This document shows, piece by piece, positions 52,844 through 61,998 of a DNA stretch of 64,000 nucleotides (positions are counted from its first letter, which is position 1; every line of letters begins with the position of its first letter). The notes under the pieces were generated by a model that was not told where the DNA came from, ran no database searches, and saw only the letters and a program-made list of their open reading frames with translations. Made by a program: the position numbers and the translations under genes. Source of the stretch: Bacilli bacterium (GTDB taxonomy: Bacteria; Bacillota_I; Bacilli_A; RF39; UBA660); contig JAFUNE010000008.1 in NCBI GenBank assembly GCA_017473105.1, forward strand, positions 1-64,000, given 5' to 3'.

Positions 52844-53839
52844 TTGAAAAAGAAAATCATTTATACTTTTTTTATAATAATATGTATAGGTTGTTTATTA
52901 TTTTGCGCAATACTATCATATAAACAAATAACCAAACCAAAAGAACCAGTTAAAACACCAAATATTGAAAATAAAGAAAATACTGGAACAAATAAAACAC
53001 AAGACGAATATATTTATAAAGAAGAACTTTTAAATCTAGGATATACTATGGAAGATATAAATATAATCGAAGAAAAAATAAGCACTAATAAAGTAAAAAA
53101 ATATTTATTAAATGAAAAATATAATGAACTAACTTCATTTATAGAATCTGAATACTTCAATTATGAGAATTTAAATAGATACCAAAAATACTTTGATAAA
53201 ACAACATATACAAGTGACATTGTAGTTTTATATGTTGAAATGGGATTAGATTACAATTTTTATACAAACGTAAAAGAAACAGATACATCAAAAAATGAAT
53301 TAATGATTGTAAATAAATATAATAGATTATCAAGCGACTATGTACCAAAATTAAAAACACTAGATTCAAAATATGGAAATGGAAAACTAGAAACAAATAC
53401 TCACACTGCTTTTACTAAAATGTGTGACGAAGCAAAAAAAAACAATATCAATCTTCGAAGTGTTTCAGCATATAGAAGCTATAGTACACAAAAATCAATA
53501 TATAATAATTATGTAAAAAGAAACGGACAAACAAAAGCTGATACCTTCTCTGCAAGAGCAGGACACTCAGAACATCAAACAGGACTTGCAATAGATATAA
53601 ATACCGCTTCATCAAATGCACACTTTGAAAACACAAAAGAATATGACTGGCTTATTAACAATTCATATAAATACGGATTCATTTTAAGATATCCACTTAA
53701 CAAAACACACATTACAGGATATAAATATGAACCATGGCACTACAGATATGTAGGAATTGAAGCAGCAACAAAAATACATGAAGAAAATATAACATACGAA
53801 GAATATGTATTTAAATTTTTAAATAACTTTTATCAATAA
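52844..53839 (+). CDS. VanY/LdcB-like D,D-carboxypeptidase (M15B)
   Basis: This is a membrane-anchored peptidoglycan carboxypeptidase of 331 residues: N-terminal hydrophobic anchor (about 5-25), a linker and helical region, then the M15 domain with SVSAYRSY, GHSEHQTGLAIDIN (zinc His and Asp) and EPWHYRYVG (second zinc His). It trims D-Ala from wall peptides outside the cell. The start is TTG 52844, because GAGGTG lies six bases before it; a GTG inside that site is less likely. Its 3' end overlaps the convergent gene by 29 bp. Confidence 0.9.
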   Translation: MKKKIIYTFFIIICIGCLLFCAILSYKQITKPKEPVKTPNIENKENTGTNKTQDEYIYKEELLNLGYTMEDINIIEEKISTNKVKKYLLNEKYNELTSFIESEYFNYENLNRYQKYFDKTTYTSDIVVLYVEMGLDYNFYTNVKETDTSKNELMIVNKYNRLSSDYVPKLKTLDSKYGNGKLETNTHTAFTKMCDEAKKNNINLRSVSAYRSYSTQKSIYNNYVKRNGQTKADTFSARAGHSEHQTGLAIDINTASSNAHFENTKEYDWLINNSYKYGFILRYPLNKTHITGYKYEPWHYRYVGIEAATKIHEENITYEEYVFKFLNNFYQ

Positions 53840-54263
53840 ATGAAATATAATAAAAAACATATATTAATAAACAAGAAATAATAATTATAACAATCTTTAT
53901 TATTTCTTTTTTTAATGTACTCATTTCTTTAATTTCTTCAACTTCATTAATAAATGAAACATTTTGTGTTTTATAAACATGTATTTTATAAAAATAATCA
54001 TTATTAACATTTATAGTAATAATATTTTCATTTTTATTAAAATTACCATTCCCCTCTACACTAACATAAACATCATCATCACTAAGTTCATAATCAATAT
54101 TCAACTCTTTCTCATCATTAATAACAATTTCATATTCGTAAATATTTTTATCAAATGAAATATCATAATCCTGAATAATTAAATTTTCTAAATAATTTAT
54201 TTTTTCTTTCGCACCAACACTATAACAAATAAAAAACATAATAATTATAAATATCTTTTTCAT
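53811..54263 (-). CDS. Membrane-anchored protein with one cadherin-like domain
   Basis: The 150-residue protein has a signal peptide (1-18), one cadherin-like beta-sandwich domain (about 22-105, IQDYDISFDKNIYEYEIVI) and a C-terminal membrane helix (about 118-138). The domain is like the repeats of the cohesin-bearing protein at 26629-28269. It is convergent with, and overlaps by 29 bp, the carboxypeptidase gene, so antisense interference is possible. Function is unknown. Confidence 0.68.
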   Translation of the reverse strand: MKKIFIIIMFFICYSVGAKEKINYLENLIIQDYDISFDKNIYEYEIVINDEKELNIDYELSDDDVYVSVEGNGNFNKNENIITINVNNDYFYKIHVYKTQNVSFINEVEEIKEMSTLKKEIIKIVIIIISCLLIYVFYYISFIDKSYLKI

Positions 54264-54283
54264 ATCATTATTATTTCCTAAAA

Positions 54284-54316
54284 TAAAAAATAAATTCTCT
54301 TATTGAGAATTTATTT
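54284..54316 (-). terminator. Terminator after pyrimidine phosphorylase
   Basis: The 12-bp stem AAATAAATTCTC/GAGAATTTATTT with a 5-nt loop is followed by a T-rich run on the minus strand. Confidence 0.75.
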
Positions 54317-55588
54317 AATAGTTTTAATAATAATATTTTTTTGTCTTTTCTTTTTCTTTTCAATTTTAAATGCATCAGTAAATAACTTGTCCATATTTTC
54401 AACTTTCTTATTATAATAAATTACACCAAGTACATCACCTTTAGTAACTTTCTCACCTAATTGATGATTTAAAACAACACCTGCTGCATAATCTATCTTA
54501 TCTGTTTTCTTAACTCTACCTGCACCCAAATCAAAAACCAACTGAGCAAGTTTCATTGCATCTATCTTATTTATATAACCACTTGTAGGAGAAACAACAA
54601 TCATCTTTTTAGCTTTATCTTTTAATTTAGTAATATCTCCACCTTGATTCTTAATCCATTGATAGAATTTTGTTTTAGCGTGACCATTTTGAATTAAATT
54701 TAAAGTTAACTCTTTTGCTTTTTTAAAACTAGTATTCTTAGCAGTACTTATCATTAATGCAGATAAATATACACACAAATCATAAAGTCTCTTATCGTAT
54801 TTACCAGCAAAGAAATCAATTGCTTCTTTTACCTCTAAAGCATTACCAATATTCTTTCCAAGAGGAATATTCATATCACTTAAAGTACAAACCACTTTTT
54901 TATCATAATATTTACCAATTTTAACCATAGTTTTAGCAAGAGATGTTGCTTCACGTATAGTTTTCATAAATGCACCAGATCCAACTTTTAAATCAATAAC
55001 TATAACATCACTACCACTTGCAATCTTCTTAGACATAATTGATGATGCAATTAAAGGAATTGAATCAACAGCACCTATTTCATTTCTAAGTGCATATATT
55101 TTTTTATCAGCAACTGCAATTTTATCACTTTGACTTATAACAGCACACCCAACAGTATCAAGAGCATTTAAAAATTGTTTCTTAGTTAAATTTAATTTAT
55201 AACCAGTTATACTTTCAAGTTTATCAACAGTACCACCAGTTAAACCAAGACCACGTCCACTCATTTTAGGAACACAGCATCCACTAGCAGCAACAATAGC
55301 AGAAACAATCAATGTTACTTTATCTCCAACTCCACCAGTTGAATGTTTATCAACCACAGGTTTATCAATAGAAGATAAATCAATAACTTCACCACTCTTA
55401 ATCATAACATCTGTTAAATAACAAGTTTCCTCATATGATAATCCATCATTATAAATTTGCCATATAAACTCACTCATAGTTCTATCACAAATTCTACCCT
55501 TTACATATGAATTAACCATATAAGCAATTTCTTTATACTCTAATTTTTCACCATTATTCTTTTTAAAAATAACATCTATTGCCTTCAT
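54311..55588 (-). CDS. pdp: Pyrimidine-nucleoside (thymidine) phosphorylase
   Basis: This enzyme splits thymidine or uridine with phosphate for salvage. The 425-residue protein has VDKHSTGGVGDKVTL (phosphate-binding), KMSGRGLGLTGGTVDKLESI, the SDKIAVADKKIYALRNEIGAV stretch and ILDLKVGSGAFMKT, all characteristic. Whether it is uridine/thymidine-general (Pdp) or thymidine-specific (DeoA) cannot be decided here. ATG 55588 follows AGGAAGTG at the longer distance of about ten bases. Confidence 0.93.
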   Translation of the reverse strand: MKAIDVIFKKNNGEKLEYKEIAYMVNSYVKGRICDRTMSEFIWQIYNDGLSYEETCYLTDVMIKSGEVIDLSSIDKPVVDKHSTGGVGDKVTLIVSAIVAASGCCVPKMSGRGLGLTGGTVDKLESITGYKLNLTKKQFLNALDTVGCAVISQSDKIAVADKKIYALRNEIGAVDSIPLIASSIMSKKIASGSDVIVIDLKVGSGAFMKTIREATSLAKTMVKIGKYYDKKVVCTLSDMNIPLGKNIGNALEVKEAIDFFAGKYDKRLYDLCVYLSALMISTAKNTSFKKAKELTLNLIQNGHAKTKFYQWIKNQGGDITKLKDKAKKMIVVSPTSGYINKIDAMKLAQLVFDLGAGRVKKTDKIDYAAGVVLNHQLGEKVTKGDVLGVIYYNKKVENMDKLFTDAFKIEKKKKRQKNIIIKTIK

Positions 55589-55628
55589 AAAACACACTTC
55601 CTATCATAACTAATTATATCATAATAAA

Positions 55629-56309
55629 CTAAATAATACCAAATAATATTAAACCAACAGTACTAATAGATAAATCAATAAATAAATGACACATCCAAGA
55701 ATTAAATATATTATTATTCTTTTCATTTAAATAGTTAAATACTATACCAAGAAACATAAGTCCAAATATAGCACAAAGAAGAATTGGTAGCTCAAACCAA
55801 CCTATTATTATAGACACATGATATAAAGCAAACATAATTGAACTAAATAAGTAACAATATATTTTTCTAACATGCTTCTTTAGTAATAAAAAAGATAAAT
55901 TTCTAAAGAAAAATTCTTCAAGTAACGAATTAAAAAATGAAATATATATAAGAACTAATACAATATTACCTTTATTAATACCAGAATTTATATCAACAAG
56001 GGAAACAATATTAGAAAAATCATACTTTTCAGTTAGTAAGAAATACAAATATAAAATTATTAAATAAAATATAAAACCAATCGAAATAGATTTAAACATC
56101 CCTTCTTTTTTAGGCTTTATCATTCTAATTAAACTTTTTCTATCACGTTTTGTAAGAATAAAAAGAGGTATAACAAAAAATAAGATAATTTTAATTAAAC
56201 ACTTTATAGTATAAATAGGTTTAACAAATAAATCTAATAATGTCATACAAACACATGCAAATATTACATATAATATAATTTTTTTACTCTTTTTTATTCT
56301 TCTACTCAT
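55629..56309 (-). CDS. CPBP family intramembrane metalloprotease
   Basis: The 226-residue membrane protein (about six helices) carries the CPBP/CAAX-type motifs: LLEEFFFRN (EExxxR), FALYHVSI (FxxxH) and CHLFIDLS (HxxxD). Such proteins process peptides or act in bacteriocin self-immunity. It has no Shine-Dalgarno, and a TGTTATAAT promoter lies only 7 bp before the ATG, so the mRNA is probably leaderless. Confidence 0.85.
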   Translation of the reverse strand: MSRRIKKSKKIILYVIFACVCMTLLDLFVKPIYTIKCLIKIILFFVIPLFILTKRDRKSLIRMIKPKKEGMFKSISIGFIFYLIILYLYFLLTEKYDFSNIVSLVDINSGINKGNIVLVLIYISFFNSLLEEFFFRNLSFLLLKKHVRKIYCYLFSSIMFALYHVSIIIGWFELPILLCAIFGLMFLGIVFNYLNEKNNNIFNSWMCHLFIDLSISTVGLILFGII

Positions 56310-56316
56310 ACATTCA

Positions 56317-56325
56317 ATTATAACA
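56317..56325 (-). promoter_or_regulatory. Extended -10 promoter of a probably leaderless gene
   Basis: TGTTATAAT on the minus strand ends 7 bp before ATG 56309. Transcription starting at the usual distance would begin at about the A of the start codon, and there is no ribosome binding site. Confidence 0.6.
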
Positions 56326-56386
56326 TTAATTTAATATTATTGACAATTATAAATAATTATTTTATTCTAAAAAAAAGAGGTGCAAA

Positions 56387-56683
56387 GTGAAAGATAAAGA
56401 AAAGATTAACAAACTAAAAAAATCAACAAAAAAAGAATTTGAAACATATAAAGAAGATGTAAAAGAACTAAAACTAGATGTATTTGATACAAAACCATTT
56501 ATACAAAAATTAATATTTTTTGTTGTAGGTATAGAAAGTTTCATAATAGGACTTGCTCTTTATTTTATATTAAAAGATGATAAAAAATGGCAAACTGGAT
56601 ACATACTAGCCGGATCTGTAATCGGATTAATAGCAACACTAGCAGAAATGTTAGAAAACCTATTAACAATTATAGCAAAATAA
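56387..56683 (+). CDS. Small two-helix membrane protein, unknown function
   Basis: This 98-residue protein has a charged Lys/Glu-rich head (1-40) and two membrane segments (about 42-62 and 70-95). The start is GTG with AGAGGTG five bases before it. It ends at a bidirectional terminator shared with the XRE membrane regulator. I cannot assign a function. Confidence 0.65.
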   Translation: MKDKEKINKLKKSTKKEFETYKEDVKELKLDVFDTKPFIQKLIFFVVGIESFIIGLALYFILKDDKKWQTGYILAGSVIGLIATLAEMLENLLTIIAK

Positions 56684-56710
56684 AAAAGGTAATCATAAAT
56701 TACCTTTTTT
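56682..56710. terminator. Bidirectional terminator
   Basis: The 12-bp stem AAAAAAGGTAAT/ATTACCTTTTTT with a 5-nt loop has T-runs both ways. It serves the small membrane protein gene and the XRE regulator gene. Confidence 0.84.
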
Positions 56711-58226
56711 ATTCATTATTTTCTAAATCATATATTTTATTTTTTAAATCATCAATTTCATTTTGCAAAGAATAAACTTGACCACTCAATAAAGCATTTT
56801 CTTTTCTTAAACTATCAATTTCATTATAATAACTTTGAGTACTATTCTCAATGTAATCCGCTTTATTTTGCTTTAACTTCTCTATATTTTCTTTAGAGGC
56901 ATATACTTTTATATCAAATTCATCATAATAAATAATCTCTTTATTATTTATATCATCAATAATATCATTAATTAATTTAAAGACTCTAAAATCATTATAA
57001 TTAACATATAACTCTACTTGACCATCATCATATTCATAAGTATATACATTAGAATTTTTAGAATGTTTTATCTCAACAACAATACCATCTATATCTTTTT
57101 CAATATAATCATCTTCTTCTGGATAAAAGAAAAATATATCGTTTGTCATTTCATAATCAAGACTAGTTACCTCATACTTATCAGTTTGTAAAATACTCTT
57201 ATAGTCAAAATCCTTAATACCTATCAAACAAAATCCAGTACTAACACCAATCATCATTAAAGATAAAACAAAACTACTAACAAGTAAACTCTTTTTATTC
57301 TTTTTACTTATAATAAAATTATACAAAATCACTAAAATATCTAAGTTTATAATAACAAGCGAAATAATAAGTAATAAAGAACCAATAAATACAAGACCAG
57401 CATTTCTAAATAAAAATACAAGAGTTAACGCATCAAATAAACAAATTAATGTTAAACAAAAACATATCGCAATAAATATAACAAATAATTTAACAAGTTT
57501 TAATAAAAACTTAAACATAACAGAAATAAAATTAAAATAAGTATGTTTTTCTTCACGAAAAATAACTCTATCTCTTCTATTACCTTTAAATAAATTTTTT
57601 TTCATTCTCTCTTTATTTTCTTCTTTTACTTCGTTATTTGTTTCTAAAACATCATTATTTTTATCATCTTCCATAATTACATAATAGTCTAAATATCTTA
57701 CCTTAAAAATATATAATATAATTGAAACACCAAGTATTAAACTCAATAGTAAATAAAGACCATTAATTAAAATATTATATACAACATAATAAATAGAATC
57801 TGGTAAAAAAGATATTAAACTTGAAACTATATTTTTAACAATAACACCAAGTATCAATAAAACTATAAATACAATTAATATTAATATAGCTTGTTCAATT
57901 ATACATTTTACTTTATCTTTAAATTTCATTGATGAAAATAAGTTAATTGTTTTTGTAATATAATCTAAGAAATCCTCAACAAACTTATTTATATTAGATT
58001 TACTTTGTTTATTCTCCTCTACTTGTTTTAAATCTTGATTTAAAAGTTCATCAATATTTAAATTAAACATTTTGCATATTTGAAGAACTTTATCCATTTC
58101 AGGATAAGCAATACCACTCTCCCATTTAGATACTGATTGTCTTGAAACACCTAACTTATCAGCAAGTTGTTCTTGAGATAAATTATTCTCTTTTCTTATT
58201 CTTTTTAAATTATCAGATAAATTCAT
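56709..58226 (-). CDS. XRE-type regulator fused to a multispanning membrane domain
   Basis: The 505-residue protein starts with an XRE helix-turn-helix (about 5-62; RIRKENNLSQEQLADKLGVS, VSKWESGIAYPEMDKVLQI). It continues with about six membrane helices (about 110-330) and an extracytoplasmic C-terminal part, ending in a coiled coil (about 460-505, ENALLSGQVYSLQNEIDDLK). It looks like a one-component membrane regulator that senses the envelope and binds DNA directly. Two TGCAACCA direct repeats in its upstream region may be its operators. Confidence 0.82.
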   Translation of the reverse strand: MNLSDNLKRIRKENNLSQEQLADKLGVSRQSVSKWESGIAYPEMDKVLQICKMFNLNIDELLNQDLKQVEENKQSKSNINKFVEDFLDYITKTINLFSSMKFKDKVKCIIEQAILILIVFIVLLILGVIVKNIVSSLISFLPDSIYYVVYNILINGLYLLLSLILGVSIILYIFKVRYLDYYVIMEDDKNNDVLETNNEVKEENKERMKKNLFKGNRRDRVIFREEKHTYFNFISVMFKFLLKLVKLFVIFIAICFCLTLICLFDALTLVFLFRNAGLVFIGSLLLIISLVIINLDILVILYNFIISKKNKKSLLVSSFVLSLMMIGVSTGFCLIGIKDFDYKSILQTDKYEVTSLDYEMTNDIFFFYPEEDDYIEKDIDGIVVEIKHSKNSNVYTYEYDDGQVELYVNYNDFRVFKLINDIIDDINNKEIIYYDEFDIKVYASKENIEKLKQNKADYIENSTQSYYNEIDSLRKENALLSGQVYSLQNEIDDLKNKIYDLENNE

Positions 58227-58262
58227 ATTTCTCTCCTTTCACTAAAAATATATAAAATAAAC

Positions 58263-58312
58263 TGGTTGCACACTACCAATTTTAAGTTGTTTTTTGTAAC
58301 TTTTTGGTTGCA
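58263..58312 (-). promoter_or_regulatory. Direct-repeat candidate operators before the XRE membrane regulator
   Basis: TGCAACCA occurs twice on the minus strand (complement at 58263-58270 and 58305-58312), 42 bp apart or four helical turns, with a related AGTTACAA between them. The arrangement fits cooperative binding by the adjacent regulator, but no binding data exist. Confidence 0.45.
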
Positions 58313-58340
58313 ATTTAATATTCTATACGATTTCTTCATA

Positions 58341-58367
58341 AAATAAAAGACCTTAAATAAAGGTCTT
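58341..58367 (-). terminator. Terminator after the TMEM43-like gene
   Basis: The stem AAGACCTT/AAGGTCTT with a 5-nt loop is followed by TTATTTT on the minus strand. Confidence 0.72.
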
Positions 58368-59493
58368 ATTCTTTAACTTCATTATTAACAGCTTCATTAG
58401 TGTTATTAGTTTTCTTTTTCTTATTATATTTATATAAAAGTACTATTAAACCAACTATAATTAATATCAATATTATTGATAATACTGGTCTAACTACAAA
58501 CCATGAAATAGCTATAACAAATAAACTTAATGAAGTTCCAACTAAAAGTGAAACAATAAATACTCCGTTAACAACAATTTTTCCTAAGAAAGGAATAAAA
58601 CTTGCTAAATAAGATATAAAACTTAAAATAGATAAAATTCCAAAAATCATTAATAATGTACCAATAAGTCTAAATATCCAAGTTTTAACAGAATTAGCAG
58701 AACTAAGCTCATTAATAAATTCTTTACCATTTAAAATAGATTCTCTTAATTCTAATATCTCATAATTAGTTCCCTCAGGTGAAAATTTTACAAATTTATT
58801 TTCACTTTGAACCCCCATAACACTAATATCACTAGCATCATTATATAAAAAACTTATCCTAACATCTCCAATTTCAGGTTTGTTTTCTTCTTCATATGTA
58901 GTAAACATTCCATCAATAATATTTAAATCCTTACTTTTGGCAACTTTTTCATCCAAATCAGTATACTTTTTATTAGTAGATAATTGTTGTAATAAATTAA
59001 CATCAAGTATATATTCACCAAGATTTACATTACTCATATAAAGTTCTGAACTTGAGTATGGCATAGTATCTGGATTTACATGACCACTTTCAAAATTAGT
59101 ATCATCAATTATTGTATTGCTCCAATTCTTAGTATACGTACATGTTTCCTTACCATTTTCTGAATCTTCACATTTTTCACTCCATTGATACATTTCAACT
59201 GTTCTAACTAATTTAGCAGTTTTAACTCCTACATTAAAATCTTGATCATAAATCATATCATTTATTAGATTTATTTTTCCATTTGTTACAACTAACTTCC
59301 CATCATTATTTTTATCTATTTTAGAAGAAGAAACTTCTATATAAGAATCTTTAGCAAGCGAAATAACTTTTTCAGCATCAACAGCACTTGCTTCATTAAC
59401 AAAAAGTAAAATAATTGCGATAACTATCATAATAAAACCGCTAATTATACCAAACTTTTCTTTTCTTTTTTTAACTACCACATCTTTTTCCAT
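58366..59493 (-). CDS. TMEM43-like membrane protein
   Basis: The 375-residue protein has one N-terminal membrane helix (about 15-32), a large extracytoplasmic domain (about 35-260, with the conserved RTVEMYQWSEK segment, also found in animal TMEM43/LUMA) and three or four C-terminal helices (about 268-355). The bacterial family's role is not known. The gene is transcribed in the same direction as the membrane XRE regulator and lies just before it, 140 bp apart. Confidence 0.78.
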   Translation of the reverse strand: MEKDVVVKKRKEKFGIISGFIMIVIAIILLFVNEASAVDAEKVISLAKDSYIEVSSSKIDKNNDGKLVVTNGKINLINDMIYDQDFNVGVKTAKLVRTVEMYQWSEKCEDSENGKETCTYTKNWSNTIIDDTNFESGHVNPDTMPYSSSELYMSNVNLGEYILDVNLLQQLSTNKKYTDLDEKVAKSKDLNIIDGMFTTYEEENKPEIGDVRISFLYNDASDISVMGVQSENKFVKFSPEGTNYEILELRESILNGKEFINELSSANSVKTWIFRLIGTLLMIFGILSILSFISYLASFIPFLGKIVVNGVFIVSLLVGTSLSLFVIAISWFVVRPVLSIILILIIVGLIVLLYKYNKKKKTNNTNEAVNNEVKE

Positions 59494-59529
59494 ATAATCA
59501 CTTCCTAAATAAATTATAACATTAATATA

Positions 59530-60285
59530 TTATCTTTTCATTAAAATTTTATCAAGTTCACTTATCATAACCTTAGAATTTAAAAGAGAATTTTCACAAT
59601 GTCCCTTACCTTTAAAACAAATTATACTAGAATTAGAATAATTCTTCTTAATAAATTTAGCACTCTTTTTAGATAAATGTTCATTCATCTTAGTTCCATG
59701 ATAATAATATATTTGACTATAAGAACTAACGTCATTTTTAAGTTGATATTTACATACCTCATCTAAATATTTAACAATTACTTCATTACTCATATTATCA
59801 ATAACCTTACAAAAATAATCTAGTTTATCACGAGTAATAATACTTTTACATGCTTTATCCATTGTTTTTTTATCTCTACTTCTTATTTTATCAGAAAGCT
59901 TAATATAATTTTTCTTCATTTTATTATTTAAAAAATTAGAATAAGAAACTACTGGTGTACCATCAAGAATCAAATTACTAATATTAATTCTACCATTTTC
60001 AAATAACTTGCAAGCAACAATACCACCCATACTCATTCCATAAACACAAAAGATATTATTACCATGATTATTAATTAAATAATTTTCAAGTTCTAAAACC
60101 ATTTTATCAAATGAAACAAAATCTTCTTTTTCACTTTGACTATGCCCATCTAAAACTGGAACAATTATTTGAAAATAAGGCTCGTAATAATTTATATATT
60201 CCTTCCATACTTGATAAGGACTTTGAAATCCATGTATTAAAACAATTTTGTTATTACTTTTATTACCAAATTCTAATATTTCCAT
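59530..60285 (-). CDS. Alpha/beta hydrolase
   Basis: This 251-residue alpha/beta hydrolase has the oxyanion HGFQSPY segment, the nucleophile elbow YGMSMGG (Ser about 95) and a catalytic His in GKGHCE near the end. The acid residue is less clear. There is no signal peptide, so it is cytoplasmic. The substrate is not evident. Confidence 0.82.
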   Translation of the reverse strand: MEILEFGNKSNNKIVLIHGFQSPYQVWKEYINYYEPYFQIIVPVLDGHSQSEKEDFVSFDKMVLELENYLINNHGNNIFCVYGMSMGGIVACKLFENGRINISNLILDGTPVVSYSNFLNNKMKKNYIKLSDKIRSRDKKTMDKACKSIITRDKLDYFCKVIDNMSNEVIVKYLDEVCKYQLKNDVSSYSQIYYYHGTKMNEHLSKKSAKFIKKNYSNSSIICFKGKGHCENSLLNSKVMISELDKILMKR

Positions 60286-60324
60286 AATTACCTCTCTATA
60301 GTATCAATTATACCAAATCAAAAT

Positions 60325-60352
60325 AAAAATGTATTATTATTAATACATTTTT
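60325..60352 (-). terminator. Terminator after the 232-residue unknown gene
   Basis: The 12-bp stem AAAAATGTATTA/TAATACATTTTT with a 4-nt loop is AT-rich and overlaps the stop; it is followed on the minus strand by TTTTTATTTT. Confidence 0.7.
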
Positions 60353-61038
60353 AATATTTTTCTACTATTTTCTTTTCCAATAACAATTTCATCATAAAAT
60401 GAGTCATACTTATCATAATCTATAATATTTTTTAAATAAATATATAATTCATCTAAACAATCAGATTTAATTCTAGTTAACTTAGAATCATTTCTAACAT
60501 TTATTTGAACAAAAAACTTATCAATACCATATTTATTAATAACTCTCTTAATTTCCTGATTATAATCATTATAAAATTCTTCAAAAGAATGAAAGTGTTC
60601 AAGCGAAATAGATTTTAAATTAATATCAAATGCAATATAACCCGTACACTCAGGAATACCAAAGTCTCTTATACACTCATACATAATACTAGCAGTAATA
60701 AACTGATTTTTACAATAACTAGCTATTTTTTCTGCTTCAGCCTGACTCCTTATATTACCTCCACCATATATTTCTTTTGTACATCTTGCAAAAGAAGAAA
60801 AATGAGTACCAGTACCAAAGTTAGAATTATAACCAATAACATATTGTTTAGGAGTTATTACAATAAAAGCACCATAATCAGAAATTACTCTTTTATGTTT
60901 TTCAGCATAATCTATAAATGAATAAAAATCAAAATCTCTTATCGAATCATAAATACTATAATTATAATCATTATAACCAGTTAATCTGTTTAAATAAAAA
61001 GAAGTCTGTAATTGCTCTTTTTCATTATTATTTTTCAT
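60340..61038 (-). CDS. Unknown cytoplasmic protein
   Basis: I do not recognise this 232-residue soluble protein. It has a mixed alpha/beta character with conserved-looking blocks (GAFIVITPKQYVIGYNSNFG, HFSSFARCTKEIYGGG). It overlaps the 147-residue gene by 11 bp, so the two are a translational pair. No signal or membrane segment is seen. Confidence 0.65.
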   Translation of the reverse strand: MKNNNEKEQLQTSFYLNRLTGYNDYNYSIYDSIRDFDFYSFIDYAEKHKRVISDYGAFIVITPKQYVIGYNSNFGTGTHFSSFARCTKEIYGGGNIRSQAEAEKIASYCKNQFITASIMYECIRDFGIPECTGYIAFDINLKSISLEHFHSFEEFYNDYNQEIKRVINKYGIDKFFVQINVRNDSKLTRIKSDCLDELYIYLKNIIDYDKYDSFYDEIVIGKENSRKILKMY

Positions 61039-61471
61039 ATTTTATAACTCTTTCTAATTTAATAGTTTCATATACAGATTGAATTTCTCTTTTATCAAAT
61101 TCTTCAATAATCTTTTCAAATTCCTTAAATTCATCAATAAACTTACCTAAATATAAAATATCATGTAAATCAAGTGCTTTATTTCTTATTTCTTCTTCTG
61201 CATCCAAATATAAAGGATTAATATAATTATATATTTCTTCTATAAATGTTTGACTTAAAACATATTTATCTTTAGAAGAATATCCTAAATTAGATGAAAT
61301 ACAACGCAACATCTCTTCTATCTTATCATAAACTAAAAGATAAGTATTTATACTACTATAATTATTATTTCTAGCATAAGCAATAGTTTCATCTATAACT
61401 TTAATAAAAAACGTTTTAAGTTTAGATTCATATTCAGAAATAATATTTTCAATCTCTTTTTTTATATCCAT
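61028..61471 (-). CDS. Unknown helical protein
   Basis: This 147-residue helical, acidic protein (IDETIAYARNNNYSSINTYL, LDLHDILYLGKFIDEFKEFE) has no recognised domain. It overlaps the 232-residue gene by 11 bp and is the first gene of that pair, downstream of the ssb terminator. It may be a partner of the following protein. Confidence 0.65.
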   Translation of the reverse strand: MDIKKEIENIISEYESKLKTFFIKVIDETIAYARNNNYSSINTYLLVYDKIEEMLRCISSNLGYSSKDKYVLSQTFIEEIYNYINPLYLDAEEEIRNKALDLHDILYLGKFIDEFKEFEKIIEEFDKREIQSVYETIKLERVIKYEK

Positions 61472-61510
61472 ACAAACACTCCCTTCATTTGATTATATAT
61501 TATAACATAC

Positions 61511-61538
61511 AAAAAGTAGATTATTCATCTACTTTTTT
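61511..61538 (-). terminator. Terminator after ssb
   Basis: The 11-bp stem AAAAAGTAGAT/ATCTACTTTTT with a 5-nt loop is followed by a T-run on the minus strand, overlapping the stop codon. Confidence 0.84.
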
Positions 61539-61853
61539 ACTGGAAAGAAATGTTACTTTTTCAGCGATAACATCAATACTATATTTTTTAGACCCATCTT
61601 TATCTTCATAACTTGATGTTTGAAGTCTTCCTTTAACACCAACAATATCTCCTTTCTTACAATATTCACAAGTATTTTCTGCAATAACATTCCAAAGTGT
61701 ACATCTTATAAAATCAGTATCATATGTACCTTCTATATTTTTATATCCTCTTGGAACAGCAACAGTAATATATGATCTTTTTTTATTATTTTCACACACA
61801 GTTATCTCCGGGTCCGCAACTAGCCTACCTGCAATGACTATTTGATTTAACAT
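61521..61853 (-). CDS. ssb: Short single-stranded DNA-binding protein
   Basis: This 110-residue protein is an OB-fold SSB: MLNQIVIAGRLVADPEITV, then DTDFIRCTLWNVIAENTCEY and GDIVGVKGRLQTSSY. It ends KKVDE and lacks the flexible linker and acidic C-terminal tip (DDDIPF-like) of the housekeeping SSB, so it is probably an accessory or competence-type SSB. ATG 61853 follows AAAGGAGGTAAT; the longer frame upstream has no support. Confidence 0.9.
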   Translation of the reverse strand: MLNQIVIAGRLVADPEITVCENNKKRSYITVAVPRGYKNIEGTYDTDFIRCTLWNVIAENTCEYCKKGDIVGVKGRLQTSSYEDKDGSKKYSIDVIAEKVTFLSSKKVDE

Positions 61854-61998
61854 ATTACCTCCTTTCGAAGAGAATATATCATAATAAAAAATACTCATCA
61901 AATGAACAAAATAGCATTTTTCATATATAAACAAACACTAAAAAAACATTATTCTAATAGAAAAAAATAATTTTTAAAATCATATCATATATAATAAA

